The position numbers and the translations under genes are program-made. A stretch of 64,000 nt of DNA, taken from assembly GCF_900091315.1 (NCBI RefSeq), contig NZ_FLSP01000030.1, positions 22,433 through 86,432 on the forward strand, in the 5' to 3' direction. Source of the stretch: Streptomyces sp. DI166. Lineage in GTDB: Bacteria > Actinomycetota > Actinomycetes > Streptomycetales > Streptomycetaceae. Under the pieces are notes generated by a model. That model was given only the letters and a program-made list of their open reading frames with translations, made no database searches and was not told the DNA's origin. The first letter of the stretch is position 1; every line of letters begins with the position of its first letter. Below, in pieces: positions 63,947 through 64,000 of this stretch.

Positions 63947-64000
63947 CTGTGGTGGTGGGGTGGCGGCGTGCGTTCGGGGGCGTTCACCTGGGTTCACGGG

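Noticed and set aside
1..64000. Secondary-metabolite gene cluster
   Set aside because: No PKS, NRPS, terpene or RiPP core gene was found. The iron-controlled acylase/GNAT group is at most a tailoring set.

Overview
The window is high-GC actinobacterial DNA, almost certainly Streptomyces. Third codon positions are nearly all G or C, and the regulators, small membrane proteins and spore-type sigma factors are typical of that genus. One block (two SigB-type sigma genes, a Dabb protein, tRNA-Ser(CGA), tadA, a TadA-associated protein, upp, a LytR_C protein) matches the order I remember around sigN-sigF-upp in Streptomyces coelicolor. All family assignments come from reading the sequence and from memory; no search was run.

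Region 1 (1-16,700): a 5'-truncated RCC1-repeat gene, then tRNA-Arg(ACG), in whose 3' end an integrative and conjugative element of the pSAM2 type (AICE) sits. The element is bounded by 47-bp direct repeats (845-891 and 16615-16661). From attL it holds a lower-GC two-TM exported-domain cargo gene, integrase, excisionase, a RepSA-like initiator, a DUF2637/spread-type membrane protein, an FtsK/SpoIIIE DNA translocase (TraB type), small transfer-associated genes and a divergent GntR (KorSA-type) repressor. A 1.4-kb non-coding stretch follows, with direct repeats, hairpins and a DnaA box. Next come a kinase-like gene cluster, an XRE-TPR regulator, a Nudix protein (the family of pSAM2 Pif) and, next to attR, a lower-GC three-gene operon led by a TIGR04255-like protein. 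That operon is the best candidate for an undescribed system. Just outside attR lies a decayed N-terminal piece of a second integrase.

Region 2 (16,700-34,900): mostly backbone. It has a secreted protein with a non-canonical start, small membrane proteins, a GtrA protein, an NmrA-like oxidoreductase divergent from an HxlR regulator, a MarR regulator, a two-component system forming an operon with two membrane glycosyltransferases (GT2-GtrA and a GT39/ArnT-like protein), an MFS/TetR pair with a clear operator, a PPOX-type flavoenzyme, and a MarR and DHA2 MFS exporter that read as one uninterrupted ORF.

Region 3 (34,900-38,900): a mosaic island with a frameshifted HNH nuclease, an XRE-TPR regulator with two coupled small genes (a second copy of the arrangement in the AICE), a ParB-like fragment and a coiled-coil gene. 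Its right edge cuts into a lipoprotein gene.

Region 4 (38,900-49,860): sigma-factor pair, Dabb operon, a 2.1-kb degenerate element (DUF3631 fragment, xis, int) in tRNA-Ser(CGA) bounded by 45-bp repeats, then tadA, upp and a HerA-like ATPase.

Region 5 (49,860-64,000): a secreted I36-type inhibitor, an HhH-GPD glycosylase, an iron-box-controlled group (siderophore-interacting protein facing a penicillin-acylase-like Ntn hydrolase and a GNAT), a cupin, a deleted SDR pseudogene, a copper module (CopCD, and DUF4396 with a CsoR-like box), a VOC protein and two VapBC-type PIN toxin-antitoxin pairs. The window ends at a truncated tRNA-Ser(GGA) 3' end, the apparent left boundary of a third integrated element.
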